Origin: JAWKSY01 sp041402125
Lineage (GTDB): Bacteria; Planctomycetota; GCA-002687715; DRQF01
Length of the DNA: 64,000 bases
Assembly (NCBI GenBank): GCA_041402125.1
Contig: JAWKSY010000014.1
Span: forward strand, 50,903-114,902
Reading direction: 5' to 3'
Shown: positions 1 to 9,376 of the stretch, piece by piece
Position numbering within the stretch: position 1 is the first letter of the stretch
Layout of the letters: the number at the start of each line of letters is the position of its first letter
Translations under genes and position numbers: made by a program
Notes under the pieces: generated by a model
Database searches by the model: none
The model's input: the letters and a program-made list of their open reading frames with translations, nothing else
What the model was told of the DNA's origin: nothing

Positions 1-977
1 GGATCGCCGCCGTCGTCCTCGCCGCGGGCGAAGGCCGCGACCTTGTCGGCCTCGGCGCGGACCGCGACCATGTGCGGACCGCCGAGCTCCTCGCGGACGA
101 CGCTGCCGCGGCCGTCGAACCAGATCTCCCAGGCCCGCTCACCGGCGCTCAGGCGCCAGATCGTCAGGAACTGGTGCTTCCCCGCGACCCACTCCTTGCG
201 GACCTCGCGGATCGCGTGCACGCGGACGAAGCGCTCCTCGACGCTGTCGAAGACCTTGAAGGTCTTGCCCTTCTCCGGGAAGTGACTGCTGTCGGCGAGA
301 CGTCGCAGGAGCGGCATCAGGAGCTCCGTCTCCTCGGCGAAGAGGACCTCGTTCTCCTCGACGTTCGCGCCGGCGCCGTGCGTCAGCTTGAGGTGACCGG
401 ACTCGACCGCGGCGTTGCGGATCTCGTTGTAGTCGTCGCTCTTCTCGAGGACGCTCACCGTGCGCGGACGCAGGTCGCGCCCGACGCTCTCGCGGACGCG
501 GAGATCGAGCTCGTCGCTGCCGTCCTTCTTGCGGAAGACGGTGCGCGCCTCGAAGGCGTAGCCCGGATCCGCCGGGTCGCCGGTCTTCGCGATCTTCACC
601 TCGCGCCAGCCGACGCGGCGGCCGCGGTAGTAGACGTAGTAGAGGTCGGTCCGCTCCTCGTAGCGGTCGCCGGAGGTGAGGAGCTTGCGCGTCGCCTCCT
701 CCGCCTTCTCCTCGACCTCCTTGCGCTCGCCGCGGATGAGCTCCTTGACCAGCCGCTTGGGCAGGACGATCTCGGAGCCGCGGAAGACGAAGGTCACCTG
801 CTTGTCGTCCTCCCCGACGAGCCGGCCCTTGAACTCCCGGCCGTTCTTGAGGCGCAGGACGTCGTCTCCGGACACCTCGCGGTCGGTCTGGGCCGAGGCC
901 GTCGCGGCGAGGATGAGGCCGACGAGGGCGAGGCCGAGGCGGCGCAGGCCGCGAGGGATCGAATGGGTGGCGTGCAT
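1..977 (-). CDS. Secreted protein of unknown function, C-terminus cut by window edge
   Basis: Reading the reverse strand from an ATG at 977 gives an open frame of 325 codons that runs off the start of the window without a stop. It begins with a signal peptide (Arg-rich start, hydrophobic stretch LGLALVGLILAATASA, likely cleavage before QTDRE). A short segment, DVLRLKNGREFKGRLVGED, follows; this resembles the small beta modules common in planctomycete exported proteins, where a residue list is said to be 'transformed' or 'applied'. The rest is charged, with no catalytic motif I recognise. It is divergent from the isomerase gene at 1284, with about 300 bases between them. The function is unknown. 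The frame is supported by consistent high GC at third positions and by the signal peptide. Confidence 0.75.
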   Translation of the reverse strand, partial: MHATHSIPRGLRRLGLALVGLILAATASAQTDREVSGDDVLRLKNGREFKGRLVGEDDKQVTFVFRGSEIVLPKRLVKELIRGERKEVEEKAEEATRKLLTSGDRYEERTDLYYVYYRGRRVGWREVKIAKTGDPADPGYAFEARTVFRKKDGSDELDLRVRESVGRDLRPRTVSVLEKSDDYNEIRNAAVESGHLKLTHGAGANVEENEVLFAEETELLMPLLRRLADSSHFPEKGKTFKVFDSVEERFVRVHAIREVRKEWVAGKHQFLTIWRLSAGERAWEIWFDGRGSVVREELGGPHMVAVRAEADKVAAFARGEDDGGD

Positions 978-1283
978 GGGTCTTCTCTCTTCGAATCGGC
1001 GCGGATCAACGCATCCTCTTTCTCTATCGAAGGAAAGGGCGCCCGAGTTGAGTGGCTTCCACCCACCGGTGCAAGAAAACCCGGCGCGGGGCGTCTCAGG
1101 GGGGTCCGGTGGCGGAAGTCCCTGGCTCCCTTGCGCTTGGCGGCGGGAACGCCCTCGCGGGACCGGCCGGGGAAATCCCGGGGAGAACGCCCGGGCCGGC
1201 GCACGGAAAGGCGGACCCCGCCTTGAGTTCGGTCCGAGACTGTTAGTCTTGGACTCTGTTTGCGGAAGAAGGCGGGACGCGAC
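978..1283. other. Intergenic region between divergent genes
   Basis: I see no convincing gene in these 306 bases. They must hold the promoters of the two flanking divergent genes. Near the right end a short inverted repeat AGACT-GTT-AGTCT lies at 1237-1249, and a weak -35-like TTGAGT lies at 1223-1228, only 15 bases from TAGTCT. Neither is strong enough to call a promoter or operator. Confidence 0.4.
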
Positions 1284-2695
1284 ATGCAAGCACTCATCCG
1301 GACCGCGGCGATGACCGCCACACTCCTCCTCGGCTCCCTGCTTCCGGCGCAGGCCCCCGACGCCCCGGCGGGCGACCCCTTCAAGTTCGGCGAGGCCGTG
1401 CCCGCGAGCTGCGTCGCGATCATCGACGGCGAGGGGCTGCTCCTGGGCGACTTCTCCCGCTCGGTCCACGACTTCTACGTCGGGCGCGAGGAGGGTCAGC
1501 GCGCGGTCGCCGATCTCGTGAATCACGTCCTGATCACCGAGAACATGAAGCGGACGGGCACCAGCGTCTCCGACGAGGAGCTCGACGCCCACTACCAGGC
1601 GCTCGACAAGCGCTACCGCGAGGCCACCAAGGGGCGAAGACGATCGCCGACGTCCTCAAGGACGAAGGTCACTCCTTCGAGGAGTTTCGACGTCGCCTCC
1701 GCCTGCAGCTCGCCCTCGAGAAGATGACGAAGGCGAAGTTCCAGCTCGAGAAGGTGTCCGAGGCCGAGCAGGGCCAGTGGCTGCGCTCGATGACCCTGGA
1801 GGCCAAGGTCGAGATGGATCCGTCCAAGCTTCCCGACCGCGCCGCGGCACGCGTCTACGACCAGTTCGTCACGTACGAGGACTTCGCTCGCGTGGTCATC
1901 AAGGGCCTCCCCGAGCGCGAGGTCCTCGGGCTCGTCCGCAAGCGCCTCGAGGCGATCCACGCCCTGCAGCTCCTGAAGAAGCACGGGATCACCTTCGACG
2001 ACGCGGCGCGGGAGGCCCAGTACAAGCGCCTCCGCGCCGACTTCGAGGCGAACCCGCAGTTCAAGAACATCCCCTTCGAGGACTTCGTGAAGCAGCAGTC
2101 GGGCATGTCGATGGAGGCCTACAAGCGCGGCCCCGTCTTCACGCGCGAGGCCGCCCTCTCGCTCCTCGGCCAGAAGCTCGTCTCCGATGACGAGGCGCCG
2201 AAGCTCTACGAGCAGAAGAAGGACCAGTTCGGGCCCCTCATGGACGTCCGCCACATCTTCCTGCGCGCGGACGAGAACCCCGACAACAAGGAATTCGTGC
2301 GGACCTTCCCCGCGGCGCGCAAGTTCTGCGAGGAGCTCATGGCCCGCATCGACAAGGGCGAGGGCTTCGACGTCCTCGTCAACACGCACAGCGAGGACGT
2401 CAACTCGAAGTTCAAGGGCGGCACGCTCCAGATCTTCACGCCCGCCTCGGCCCGCCAGTTCCCGGACATCGAGGTCGTGCTGAAGACGATGAAGCCCGGC
2501 GACGTCCGCGGCCCCGTCAAGTCGAAGCGCGGATACCACATCATCAAGCTCGAGTCGATCGAGCCCGCCCCCGCCCTCTCGGACCGCATCATCCAGGACC
2601 TGCGAAAGCAGGCGGCGGTGGACGCCTTCCTGGAGAGCTTCAAGGCCGCGAAGAAGGGCGTCGATCTCCGGCGCTTCGTGAACTCCGCGAAGTGA
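1284..2695 (+). CDS. Secreted PpiC/SurA-like peptidyl-prolyl cis-trans isomerase, disrupted by one frameshift
   Basis: The first part has a signal peptide (MQALIRTAAMTATLLLG, then SLLPAQA) and a SurA-N-like helical region. The frame breaks near 1632-1634 and resumes one base off, with AKTIADVLKDEGHSFEEF leading into the rest. Adding one base in the G run at 1631-1634 gives an uninterrupted protein of 470 residues. The C-terminal part contains a parvulin/rotamase domain, visible as DVRHIFLRADENP, KFKGGTLQIF, and KSKRGYHIIKLESI just before the end. It probably acts as a periplasmic folding catalyst or outer-membrane protein chaperone. The ATG at 1284 is preferred over the upstream TTG at 1260 because the signal peptide starts cleanly there. 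The gene is followed 16 bases later by a DUF3592-like gene. Confidence 0.8.
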
Positions 2696-2711
2696 GAGCG
2701 GAGGCGTCGCG

Positions 2712-3236
2712 ATGACCCGGAAGCACGAGGACTTTCGCGACTGGACGCCGCGCTACCTGGTGAAGTTCGGCGTCGGGCTCGCGATCTTCTGCGGCGTCCT
2801 CCTCGCCTTCCAGCTCTACGCCGGCCGGGAGGCCCGTGAGCACGCGACCTGGGTGGAGACGCCCTGCACGCTGCTCCGGGCGGATGTCCGCCGTCCCGGA
2901 AACCGCGGCACGGACTTCGCGATCGCGGTCACCTACCGCTACGAGGTGGGCGGCGAGACGCACACCGTCGACGGCTTCGGACGTCCCGACGACCTCCCGG
3001 CGGACTGGGGCGCGCTCGAGATGAGCGAGTTCTTCGAGAAGGGCATCGAGGGGCGGCCCGATCGCTGCTGGGTGGACCCGGACGATCCGAAGGAGTCCGT
3101 CTTCCGCTACGCCGCGTCGAGTTCGGTCGACGCCTGGACCCTTCCCCTGGTCATCGCCATCTGCGTGTTCCTCGCGATCGCCGCCTTCGGAGTCCGGCGC
3201 GGCCTCCGCGTCGGCTGGGACCGCAACTTCCGCTGA
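2712..3236 (+). CDS. DUF3592-like membrane protein
   Basis: This is a 174-residue protein with a transmembrane segment near the N-terminus (about residues 16-36, VKFGVGLAIFCGVLLAFQLY) and a second near the C-terminus (about 140-160). Between them lies an extracytoplasmic beta-rich domain with the pattern typical of DUF3592: a 'TPCTLL' strand, ITYRYEVGG-like strand (here VTYRYEVGGETHTVDGFG) and the WVDPDDPKESVF motif. The family has no established function. A GGAGG ribosome binding site seven bases before the ATG supports the start. It follows the isomerase gene closely and may be co-transcribed with it. Confidence 0.75.
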   Translation: MTRKHEDFRDWTPRYLVKFGVGLAIFCGVLLAFQLYAGREAREHATWVETPCTLLRADVRRPGNRGTDFAIAVTYRYEVGGETHTVDGFGRPDDLPADWGALEMSEFFEKGIEGRPDRCWVDPDDPKESVFRYAASSSVDAWTLPLVIAICVFLAIAAFGVRRGLRVGWDRNFR

Positions 3237-3279
3237 TCGCGGACGGCGCGCCCGGGGCGTCGGTCCCCCATCGGAACGC

Positions 3280-3798
3280 ATGAAGACCCGGAGCGCGATC
3301 GACTCGCGCCCGGGTGCCGATCAGTCGAGGATGCGAACCTCCCCGCCGGACCTGAATCCGATCGAGACGTCGAGCGACGCGACGCCGGCCGAACCGACCT
3401 TCGACGAGCTGCCGGAATGGCTGCGGCGTGAGATCGCGGAGCATCGCGAGACCCGGGTGGAACGCGACGACGAGTACGCCCGCGGCCGGCGCCGAGCGAT
3501 CCTCGCGCAGGGGGGCGCGGCCGCGTTCACGGCCATGATCCTGACCGCCTTCGACTTCCCCTTCGGCCTCCTGGCCATCGGGCTCGCCGCCGTCGCGGCG
3601 GCGGCGCTCGAAGCGCGCGAGGCGGACGAGTTCTCCCGCACCGTCGCCTTCTGCGTGGCGGTCCTCGGTGGGCGCCTGGGCTTGCCCCTTCTCCTCGGGG
3701 TCGACGTCGAGCTCGGGATCGCGCCGGCCCTCGGACTCTGCATCCTCTCGCCGTTCTTCGGCCACATTCTGACCCTGGCGATGCGACGTTCCTTCTGA
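3280..3798 (+). CDS. Hypothetical small integral membrane protein
   Basis: The protein is 172 residues with a Pro/Asp-rich, charged cytoplasmic N-terminus (PTFDELPEWLRREIAEHRE) followed by about four hydrophobic segments. I do not recognise a family. The start is uncertain: the ATG at 3280 is used, but an ATG at 3331 would remove 17 residues without touching the membrane part. It ends on the edge of an 18-base palindrome (3797-3814) and is convergent with the M61 peptidase gene. Confidence 0.6.
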   Translation: MKTRSAIDSRPGADQSRMRTSPPDLNPIETSSDATPAEPTFDELPEWLRREIAEHRETRVERDDEYARGRRRAILAQGGAAAFTAMILTAFDFPFGLLAIGLAAVAAAALEAREADEFSRTVAFCVAVLGGRLGLPLLLGVDVELGIAPALGLCILSPFFGHILTLAMRRSF

Positions 3799-3814
3799 TC
3801 TCCGGCCGGAGATC
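3797..3814. terminator. Short palindrome between convergent genes, possible bidirectional terminator
   Basis: GATCTCCGG followed directly by CCGGAGATC forms a perfect 18-base palindrome. It starts at the stop codon of the upstream plus-strand gene and lies 10 bases from the stop of the convergent minus-strand gene. It has no loop and no T-tract, so termination is only a guess from its position. Confidence 0.25.
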
Positions 3815-3823
3815 GCGGACGGA

Positions 3824-5659
3824 TCAGCGCTTCCCGTCCTCGCGACCGGCGCGGGCCTTCAGCCAGGTCTCGCGCAGCGCCGCGACCTCGGGAGAGACCT
3901 CCGCCATCTCCACGAAGGAGCCCGACCAGACCTCGCGGAACGGGATCGGGATCTCGAGGGTCATCTCCTCTCCCCCGCGGCGGATGCGCACCGGCACCGT
4001 CTCACCCGCCTCGCGGACGGAGCGGGCGGCGGAGTTCAGGTTCCAGCTCACGAAGGCGCCGCGCCCGCGCGGCTCGCGCGGCGCCCGATCCCCGATCTCG
4101 AGGATCTCGTCTCCGGCCCGGAAGGGGTCGCCCTCCGGGGCCTTCTCGACGAGGAAACGCTTGCCGTCCTCGTTCTCCTTCGTCACCACCTCGACGTCGG
4201 CGTGCAACGCGCGCAGCGCGATGCGGTCCTTGGTCGGCCGGAGCTCGCCGGTGACGGCGACGCCGATCTTCGCGAGCGTGGCCTCGATCGGGAAGTCCTC
4301 GCGGCCCGACACGCAGGCGTCGAAGAAGGGGCCGAGGTCGCGCCCCGCCGCGCGCGAGGCCGCCTCGCGCAGGTCCGCGTCCCGGAAACCGGGCTCCGGC
4401 AGGCCGAAGCGCTTCATGAGATCGCGCATGACGTCGTCGAGGCTGTGCTTGCCCTTCGACGAGGCGCGGATCTCGACGTCGAGCAGCATGCCGAGGACCT
4501 TGCCGACGTTGTAGTAGTCGAGACCGTCGGGGTTGTAGTAGTTGCGATCCCAGATCTTCCAGGAGGAGTCTTCGATCGACTCTTTCATGTAGCTCCGGTC
4601 GTTGCGGAGCCGCGTCCACTCCCCCTCCATGTTCTTGAGGAAGCGCGCGCGGTCCCAGATGCCGGCGTCCATGCAGGTGCGCGCGGCGTAGTAATCGGTG
4701 ACGCCCTCGCAGAACCAGAGGCTCTTCACGCGGACCGGGCCGGAGTAGTCGAAGGGGCCGAGCTCGAAGGGACGGATGCGCTTCACGTTCCAGGCGTGGA
4801 AGAACTCGTGCGCCACGAGATCCGCCATCGTCTCGACGTCGCCCCGCATCACGAACTGCGGCACCTGGAGCGTCGTCGAGTTCAGGTGCTCGAGGCCTCC
4901 GCCGCCCGAACCCCGGCGCTGGAGGTGCCACATGAAGGAGTACTCCTTCCAGGCGGCCCCGCCGAAGATCGCGATCTGGACGCGCACGATCCGGCGGCAC
5001 ATCTCGATCATGTCGGCGCGGTCGAAGACGGGCGCCTCGTTGTAGGTGATCTCGTAGGGAACGCCGTCCACCTCGAAGCGATCGATCGTGAGCATCCCCA
5101 GCTCGACCGGGCAATCGGCGAAGGTGTCGTAGTCGGGCGCCGCGTGCCAGAGGCCGCGCTCGTCCTTGCCCTCGGTGAGTCCGCTGGCGACCTGCCAGTC
5201 CTTCGGCAGGACAAAGCGCGCCCGGCACGGGGCGGTCGTCCGGCCGACGAGGTAGAGCCAGGTCTCCGGCCCCTCGAGGCTCGCCCAGGTCTCGCTGGCC
5301 CGGGCCGTTCGCCCTCCGTAGGTCACCGTCGCGGCGCCGCCGTGATCGCCCGTCACCCTCCAGCGGAGATCGCCCTGGCGCTCGACGGCGAGGTCGGCGC
5401 CAGACGCGCTCTTCGCTCCTCGCATCTCGATGCGCTGATGCGAGTCCAGGAGGCGGTAGGAGCCCGGCTTCCAGGCCGGGATGGCCACCTCGAAGGGGCC
5501 GGCCGGAAGGCCCTCGAGTCGCAGCGCGATCTCGTGGGCGCCCGGTGCGTTCGCGGCCGGCTTCAGGGTGAAGACGTACTCGAGGCGGGTCCCGGTGTCG
5601 GTCGCCTGCGCGGAGGCCAGGGCGCCGAGGAAGAGGACGAGGGGAAGGACGCGGAGCAT
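3824..5659 (-). CDS. M61 family (glycyl aminopeptidase-like) metallopeptidase with PDZ domain
   Basis: This is a 611-residue exported zinc peptidase. A signal peptide (MLRVLPLVLFLGALASAQA) leads into the beta-rich N-terminal domain of peptidase family M61. The zinc site VAHEFFHAWNVKRIRP (HExxH type) is followed about 30 residues later by the downstream glutamate in FCEGVTDYYAAR. A PDZ-like domain (DEILEIGDRAPRE region) lies near the C-terminus, as is usual for M61 enzymes, and the length is normal for the family. Members are aminopeptidases that often prefer N-terminal Gly or Ala. It is the last gene of a minus-strand run, about 60 bases after the oxidoreductase gene, with no visible functional link to it. 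Confidence 0.9.
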   Translation of the reverse strand: MLRVLPLVLFLGALASAQATDTGTRLEYVFTLKPAANAPGAHEIALRLEGLPAGPFEVAIPAWKPGSYRLLDSHQRIEMRGAKSASGADLAVERQGDLRWRVTGDHGGAATVTYGGRTARASETWASLEGPETWLYLVGRTTAPCRARFVLPKDWQVASGLTEGKDERGLWHAAPDYDTFADCPVELGMLTIDRFEVDGVPYEITYNEAPVFDRADMIEMCRRIVRVQIAIFGGAAWKEYSFMWHLQRRGSGGGGLEHLNSTTLQVPQFVMRGDVETMADLVAHEFFHAWNVKRIRPFELGPFDYSGPVRVKSLWFCEGVTDYYAARTCMDAGIWDRARFLKNMEGEWTRLRNDRSYMKESIEDSSWKIWDRNYYNPDGLDYYNVGKVLGMLLDVEIRASSKGKHSLDDVMRDLMKRFGLPEPGFRDADLREAASRAAGRDLGPFFDACVSGREDFPIEATLAKIGVAVTGELRPTKDRIALRALHADVEVVTKENEDGKRFLVEKAPEGDPFRAGDEILEIGDRAPREPRGRGAFVSWNLNSAARSVREAGETVPVRIRRGGEEMTLEIPIPFREVWSGSFVEMAEVSPEVAALRETWLKARAGREDGKR

Positions 5660-5719
5660 GGGGATCTCCCGGAATCGGAGGCGAGCCTGCGGTCGGGGCG
5701 GCCGCGAGGCCGCCGGGAA

Positions 5720-6445
5720 TCAGAGGGCCTCGAAGGTCGAGGGGGGCGCGTCGCCCTGGAAGCGATCGTTGTCCCAGGGACGCGCGGTGTCCGAGTAGCC
5801 CCGCGTCTCCCAGTAGCCGGAGCGATCACCGACCATCAGGGTGATGCGACGGAGCCACTTGGCGCTCTTCCAGGCATAGAGGCGCGGGATCATCATCCGC
5901 ACCGGCCCCCCGTGGACGCGGTCGAGCGGCACGCCGTCGCGCGCGTGGACGAGCATCACCTCGTCCTCCAGGCAATCGGCGAGCGCGACGTTGGTCGTGT
6001 AGAACTCGCCGCTGTCCGGTGCGCGGTCCGAGCCCTCGAGCATCACGTGCGTCGCCTCGGTCCGCGGTACGACGCGGTCCATGAGCTCGGCGAAGCGAAC
6101 GCCCTGCCAGCGGTTGTCGCGGGTACTCCAGGTCGTGACGCAGTGGAAGTCGCGCGTCACCTCGACCTGCGGCAGCGCCATCAGGTCCTCGAAGTCCAGC
6201 GCGAGCGGGCTCTCCACCGCCCCGTCGATCTCGAGCCGCCAGGCCTCCGGCGCGATCGCCGGCTGGTCGCCGAGATCGAGGACCGGCCAGGACTCCGTCC
6301 AGTGCTGTCCCGGCGGCAGGCGGTCACGCGAGGGGTCGAGGGGCGGCAGGGCGCCGAGCGTGGCGCGTTTGCGGGCGGCCCAGGCGGTCTTGCCCTCGAC
6401 GCGCTTGCGGTCGGCGGCTCGATCGTCGCCGGGCTCGCGACTCAC
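5720..6445 (-). CDS. Sulfite oxidase-like molybdopterin oxidoreductase
   Basis: The 241-residue protein has the Oxidored_molyb fold of the sulfite oxidase/MsrP group. Diagnostic features are LEIDGAVESPLALDFEDLMALPQ near residue 80, the motif FHCVTTWS whose cysteine is the expected molybdenum ligand, and GGPVRMMIPRLYAWKSAKWLRRI near the C-terminus. There is no Tat signal or dimerisation domain, so it looks like the short cytosolic-type 'sulfite oxidase-like oxidoreductase' group. Its substrate cannot be read from sequence. Its ATG overlaps the stop codon of the TPR lipoprotein gene (ATGA), so the two are translationally coupled. Confidence 0.88.
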   Translation of the reverse strand: MSREPGDDRAADRKRVEGKTAWAARKRATLGALPPLDPSRDRLPPGQHWTESWPVLDLGDQPAIAPEAWRLEIDGAVESPLALDFEDLMALPQVEVTRDFHCVTTWSTRDNRWQGVRFAELMDRVVPRTEATHVMLEGSDRAPDSGEFYTTNVALADCLEDEVMLVHARDGVPLDRVHGGPVRMMIPRLYAWKSAKWLRRITLMVGDRSGYWETRGYSDTARPWDNDRFQGDAPPSTFEAL

Positions 6446-7413
6446 GGCGCGTCCTCGGCCTCGAGGCGCCGGTAGAGCTCCGTGAGGCGCTGCTGCATCG
6501 CGGCGAGGCGCGCGGTGCGCTCCTCCTCCCGGCGCGCGTCGCGCTCGGCCCCGAGCAGGGCCTGCGCCCGCCAGAGGTGGTGGACGGCGTCGCGGAGCTC
6601 GCCCACGCGGGCGTGACAGATCGCGAGTCCCTCGCAGATCTCCCAGTCGTCGTCGGTGAGCTGCTGTGCCCGCTTCAGCGAGGCGAAGGCCGCGCGCCAG
6701 TCGTCATCGGAGTTCGACTCGCCGGCGCGCCGGAGCGCCAGCCGGGCCTCCCGCTTCTTCAGCGTGAAGTCGAAGGCGTTCGCCTCGCCGGCCGCGGTCA
6801 GCGCCTCCGAGATCTCCTCCGCCGGCGCCTTACGCGCCTCGAGCAGATCGACGAGAGCCACCGTGGTCGGGACGTGGGTCGGGTTGGCCGCGAGCGCGCG
6901 GCGGAAGGCGGCCTCCGCCCCTTCCGCGTCGCCGGCGTCCCGATCCAGGATGCCGAGGGTGTAGTTGGCGAGGAAGGACTCGGCACCGGCGTCGGCCGCG
7001 AACTCGCGCAGCATCCGTCGCGCCTCGTCGAGCTCGCCGGCGTCGCGCTCGAGCACGGCCCGCGAGGCCCGCGCCCGGACGTTGCCCGGATCGAGCGTCT
7101 CGTAGACGAGGGCGTAGGTCTCCCGCGCGCGGTTCAGGGCGTCGGTCGCGGCGGCCGCATCGCCGCCGTCGCGCGCCATGAGGTAGGCGTCGTGCCAGGC
7201 GAGCCCCAGGTTGTAGGTCAGGCGGTAGTCGCCCGGCTTCTCGACCAGGGCCTGGCGGTAGGACTCGACCGCCTGGTAGGGCCGCCCCTCGTCCAGGTGT
7301 TCGTTGCCGCGGACGGCGAGGCTCGGCTTCACCACGCCGCCCGAGCAGGCGCCGAGGAGGAGCAGCGTCGCCAGGGTCAGGCCGCGGGGACGTCGATCAG
7401 TTCTCGGCGTCAT
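6442..7413 (-). CDS. TPR-repeat lipoprotein
   Basis: This is a 323-residue protein with a lipoprotein signal peptide (TLATLLLLGAC, lipobox LGAC at about residues 20-23) followed by several tetratricopeptide repeats, for example the segment around YQAVESYRQALVEKPGDYRLTYNLG. It is probably anchored in a periplasmic membrane face and acts as a scaffold. It overlaps the end of the MCE-domain gene by 17 bases and the start of the oxidoreductase gene by four, so it belongs to the mla-type operon. It may be an accessory lipoprotein of that transporter, but it does not resemble MlaC or MlaA. Confidence 0.82.
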   Translation of the reverse strand: MTPRTDRRPRGLTLATLLLLGACSGGVVKPSLAVRGNEHLDEGRPYQAVESYRQALVEKPGDYRLTYNLGLAWHDAYLMARDGGDAAAATDALNRARETYALVYETLDPGNVRARASRAVLERDAGELDEARRMLREFAADAGAESFLANYTLGILDRDAGDAEGAEAAFRRALAANPTHVPTTVALVDLLEARKAPAEEISEALTAAGEANAFDFTLKKREARLALRRAGESNSDDDWRAAFASLKRAQQLTDDDWEICEGLAICHARVGELRDAVHHLWRAQALLGAERDARREEERTARLAAMQQRLTELYRRLEAEDAP

Positions 7414-8551
7414 AGCGCGTCCCCCGTCCCGTCAGGTACTCGGCCGAGCGGTCCTTGCGCAGCTCGGCCGCGCTCTCGATCTCGCCCGGGCCGCCGAAGA
7501 TGATCTGCGCCGGGTTCGAGCGGAGGCTCATCATGAGCAGCTTGACCTCGCGCAGGGCGTCGCGCGACTCGACCAGGGTGGCGAAGAGGTTCTCGTTCGT
7601 GAGGACCCGATCGAGGTTCGAGAGGGTCGTCGTGCCGCCGTCGGTGAGGCGGTTGAGGTTCGTCGTCACGTCGTCCATGAGGGTCCGCGCGCGGGCGAGC
7701 GTCTTCTCGACCTCGGGCAGCGTGGACTCGTCCATGCGCTTCGAGAGCTTCGCGACCGCCTCCTCCGAGGTGACCAGGAGCTTGTCGGCGTTCTTCATCG
7801 TCGTGAGGCCCTGGTTCTTCAGGTCCTCGAAGTCGCCCTGCAGGTCCGTGAGCATCGAGCGGCTCTCGCGGGCGAGCGTGGTGAGCTCGGTGAGGAGCCC
7901 CTCCGGCCCGTTGAGCTTGGCGTCGGTGTTCTTGAGCATGCCGCGCGCGTCGTCGACGAGCACGTTGGCGTTCTCGACGGTCTTCGTCGAGGAGCTGACG
8001 AGCCCGTTGATGCCCTCGACGTCCAGCGCGTCGACCTTGGACTTCACGCTGGTCAGGAGCTCCGTCGCCGGCTTCTTCAGCTCGTCGACGGTCTTCTTGA
8101 GGTCCTCGAGGGCCGCGAACATGTCGAAGGCGGCCTTCGTCTCGATCCGGCGTCGTCCGCCGTCCTCGGGCAGGTCGCCGCCCGTGCTCGAGGGAACGAT
8201 CTTCAGGAACTTCGAGCCGAGGAAGGACTCCTGGGCGATCACCGCGCGCGAGTTGGCCTTGAGCGACTCCGCGATCTTCTCGGTGACCACGAAGTTCACC
8301 CGCACGCGGACGACCTTCTCGCCGTCCTCGCCATCCACGACGACGGTGTCGATGCCCGAGACCTTGCCGACCTGGAAGCCGTTGACGGCGACCCGGGCGC
8401 CGTCCTCGAGCAGACCGACGTCGTCGAAGTCCGCGACGCACTCGACGGACGCACCGACCTCGGTGCCGCCGACCTTGGCGAGCCAGAACGCGACGCCGAT
8501 CGCCACGATGGCGAAGATGCCGGTCACGAGCTCGGAGATGCGAAACCTCAT
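7397..8551 (-). CDS. mlaD: MlaD/MCE-family substrate-binding protein of lipid ABC transporter
   Basis: The 384-residue protein has one N-terminal membrane anchor (residues about 8-25), then an MCE domain (about residues 35-115, with GASVECVADFDDVGLLEDGARVA and FLGSKFLKIVPS). A long helical coiled-coil region follows, with many Leu/Lys/Asp heptads. MCE proteins form hexameric rings in the periplasm that carry phospholipids between the membranes and the MlaFE transporter. The long helical tail recalls the needle-forming MCE proteins rather than short E. coli MlaD (inference). It follows the ATPase gene by 16 bases in the same operon. Confidence 0.88.
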   Translation of the reverse strand: MRFRISELVTGIFAIVAIGVAFWLAKVGGTEVGASVECVADFDDVGLLEDGARVAVNGFQVGKVSGIDTVVVDGEDGEKVVRVRVNFVVTEKIAESLKANSRAVIAQESFLGSKFLKIVPSSTGGDLPEDGGRRRIETKAAFDMFAALEDLKKTVDELKKPATELLTSVKSKVDALDVEGINGLVSSSTKTVENANVLVDDARGMLKNTDAKLNGPEGLLTELTTLARESRSMLTDLQGDFEDLKNQGLTTMKNADKLLVTSEEAVAKLSKRMDESTLPEVEKTLARARTLMDDVTTNLNRLTDGGTTTLSNLDRVLTNENLFATLVESRDALREVKLLMMSLRSNPAQIIFGGPGEIESAAELRKDRSAEYLTGRGTRYDAEN

Positions 8552-8567
8552 GGGCCTCCCCTTCCTC

Positions 8568-9365
8568 TCACATCAAGAGATCGCGGACGAAGCTCTCGTT
8601 CGCCCCTTCGGCGGCGAGCCCTTCGGTCTCGCCGCGGACGAATCGCTGGATCTTCGGGTCCGGCGAGCTCAGGAGATCGTCGAGCGTGCCGTAGAGGATG
8701 ACCTTGCCCTTGTCGAGCATGAGCACCTTGTCGGCGATGCGCTGGACGCTCTCCATGACGTGGGTCACGACGACGTTCGTCATGCCCATGGTGTCCTTCA
8801 ATTTGTTGATCAGTTCGTCGATCTGCGTGGTCGCGATCGGATCGAGACCGGCCGACGGCTCGTCGTAGAAGACGACCTTCGGCTCGAGGGCGATCGCCCG
8901 GGCCAGGCCGGCGCGCTTCTGCATGCCGCCGCTGATCTCGCTCGGCAGGCGGTCGATCGCGGCCAGGAGGCCGACCTGCTCGAGCTTGATCTTGACCATG
9001 ATCTCGATCGTGTCGGCGGCCTGCTTCGTGTGGAATCCGATCGGCAGGGCGACGTTCTCGCCCACCGTCATCGAGTTCAGGAGCGCGCCCGACTGGAAGA
9101 GCACGCCGAACTTGCGGCGCGCCGCGTCCATCTTCTTCTCGTCGACGCCGACGATGGACTCGCCGTCGATGCGCACGTCGCCCTGCGTCGGCGGGTGAGC
9201 GCCGATCATGACCTTGAGCAGCGTCGACTTGCCGCCGCCGGAGCCGCCGAGGATGCACAGGGTCTCGCCGCGTTCGACGTCGAAGGAGATGCCGTTCAGC
9301 ACCTTCACCTTCTTGCCGTCCTTCTCGAAGACCTTGTGGACGTCGCGAACCTCGATGATCGCCAT
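8568..9365 (-). CDS. mlaF: MlaF-type ABC transporter ATP-binding protein
   Basis: This is a 265-residue ABC ATPase of the lipid-transport (Mla/Ttg2A) type. Walker A is LGGSGGGKSTLLK near residue 40, the signature motif is EISGGMQKRAGLARA, and Walker B with the catalytic Glu is VVFYDEPSAGLDP. The QKR after the signature motif is typical of MlaF. It powers phospholipid movement through the permease encoded just upstream (9377-10197); 11 bases separate them. The short extension after the H-loop region (residues 240-265) is where MlaF contacts the STAS protein MlaB in E. coli. A STAS protein is encoded two genes upstream here. Confidence 0.92.
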   Translation of the reverse strand: MAIIEVRDVHKVFEKDGKKVKVLNGISFDVERGETLCILGGSGGGKSTLLKVMIGAHPPTQGDVRIDGESIVGVDEKKMDAARRKFGVLFQSGALLNSMTVGENVALPIGFHTKQAADTIEIMVKIKLEQVGLLAAIDRLPSEISGGMQKRAGLARAIALEPKVVFYDEPSAGLDPIATTQIDELINKLKDTMGMTNVVVTHVMESVQRIADKVLMLDKGKVILYGTLDDLLSSPDPKIQRFVRGETEGLAAEGANESFVRDLLM

Positions 9366-9376
9366 GGCGTCCCCCT

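Noticed and set aside
1237..1249. AGACT-GTT-AGTCT as an operator of the isomerase gene
   Set aside because: A five-base arm is too short to distinguish from chance, and there is no second copy nearby.
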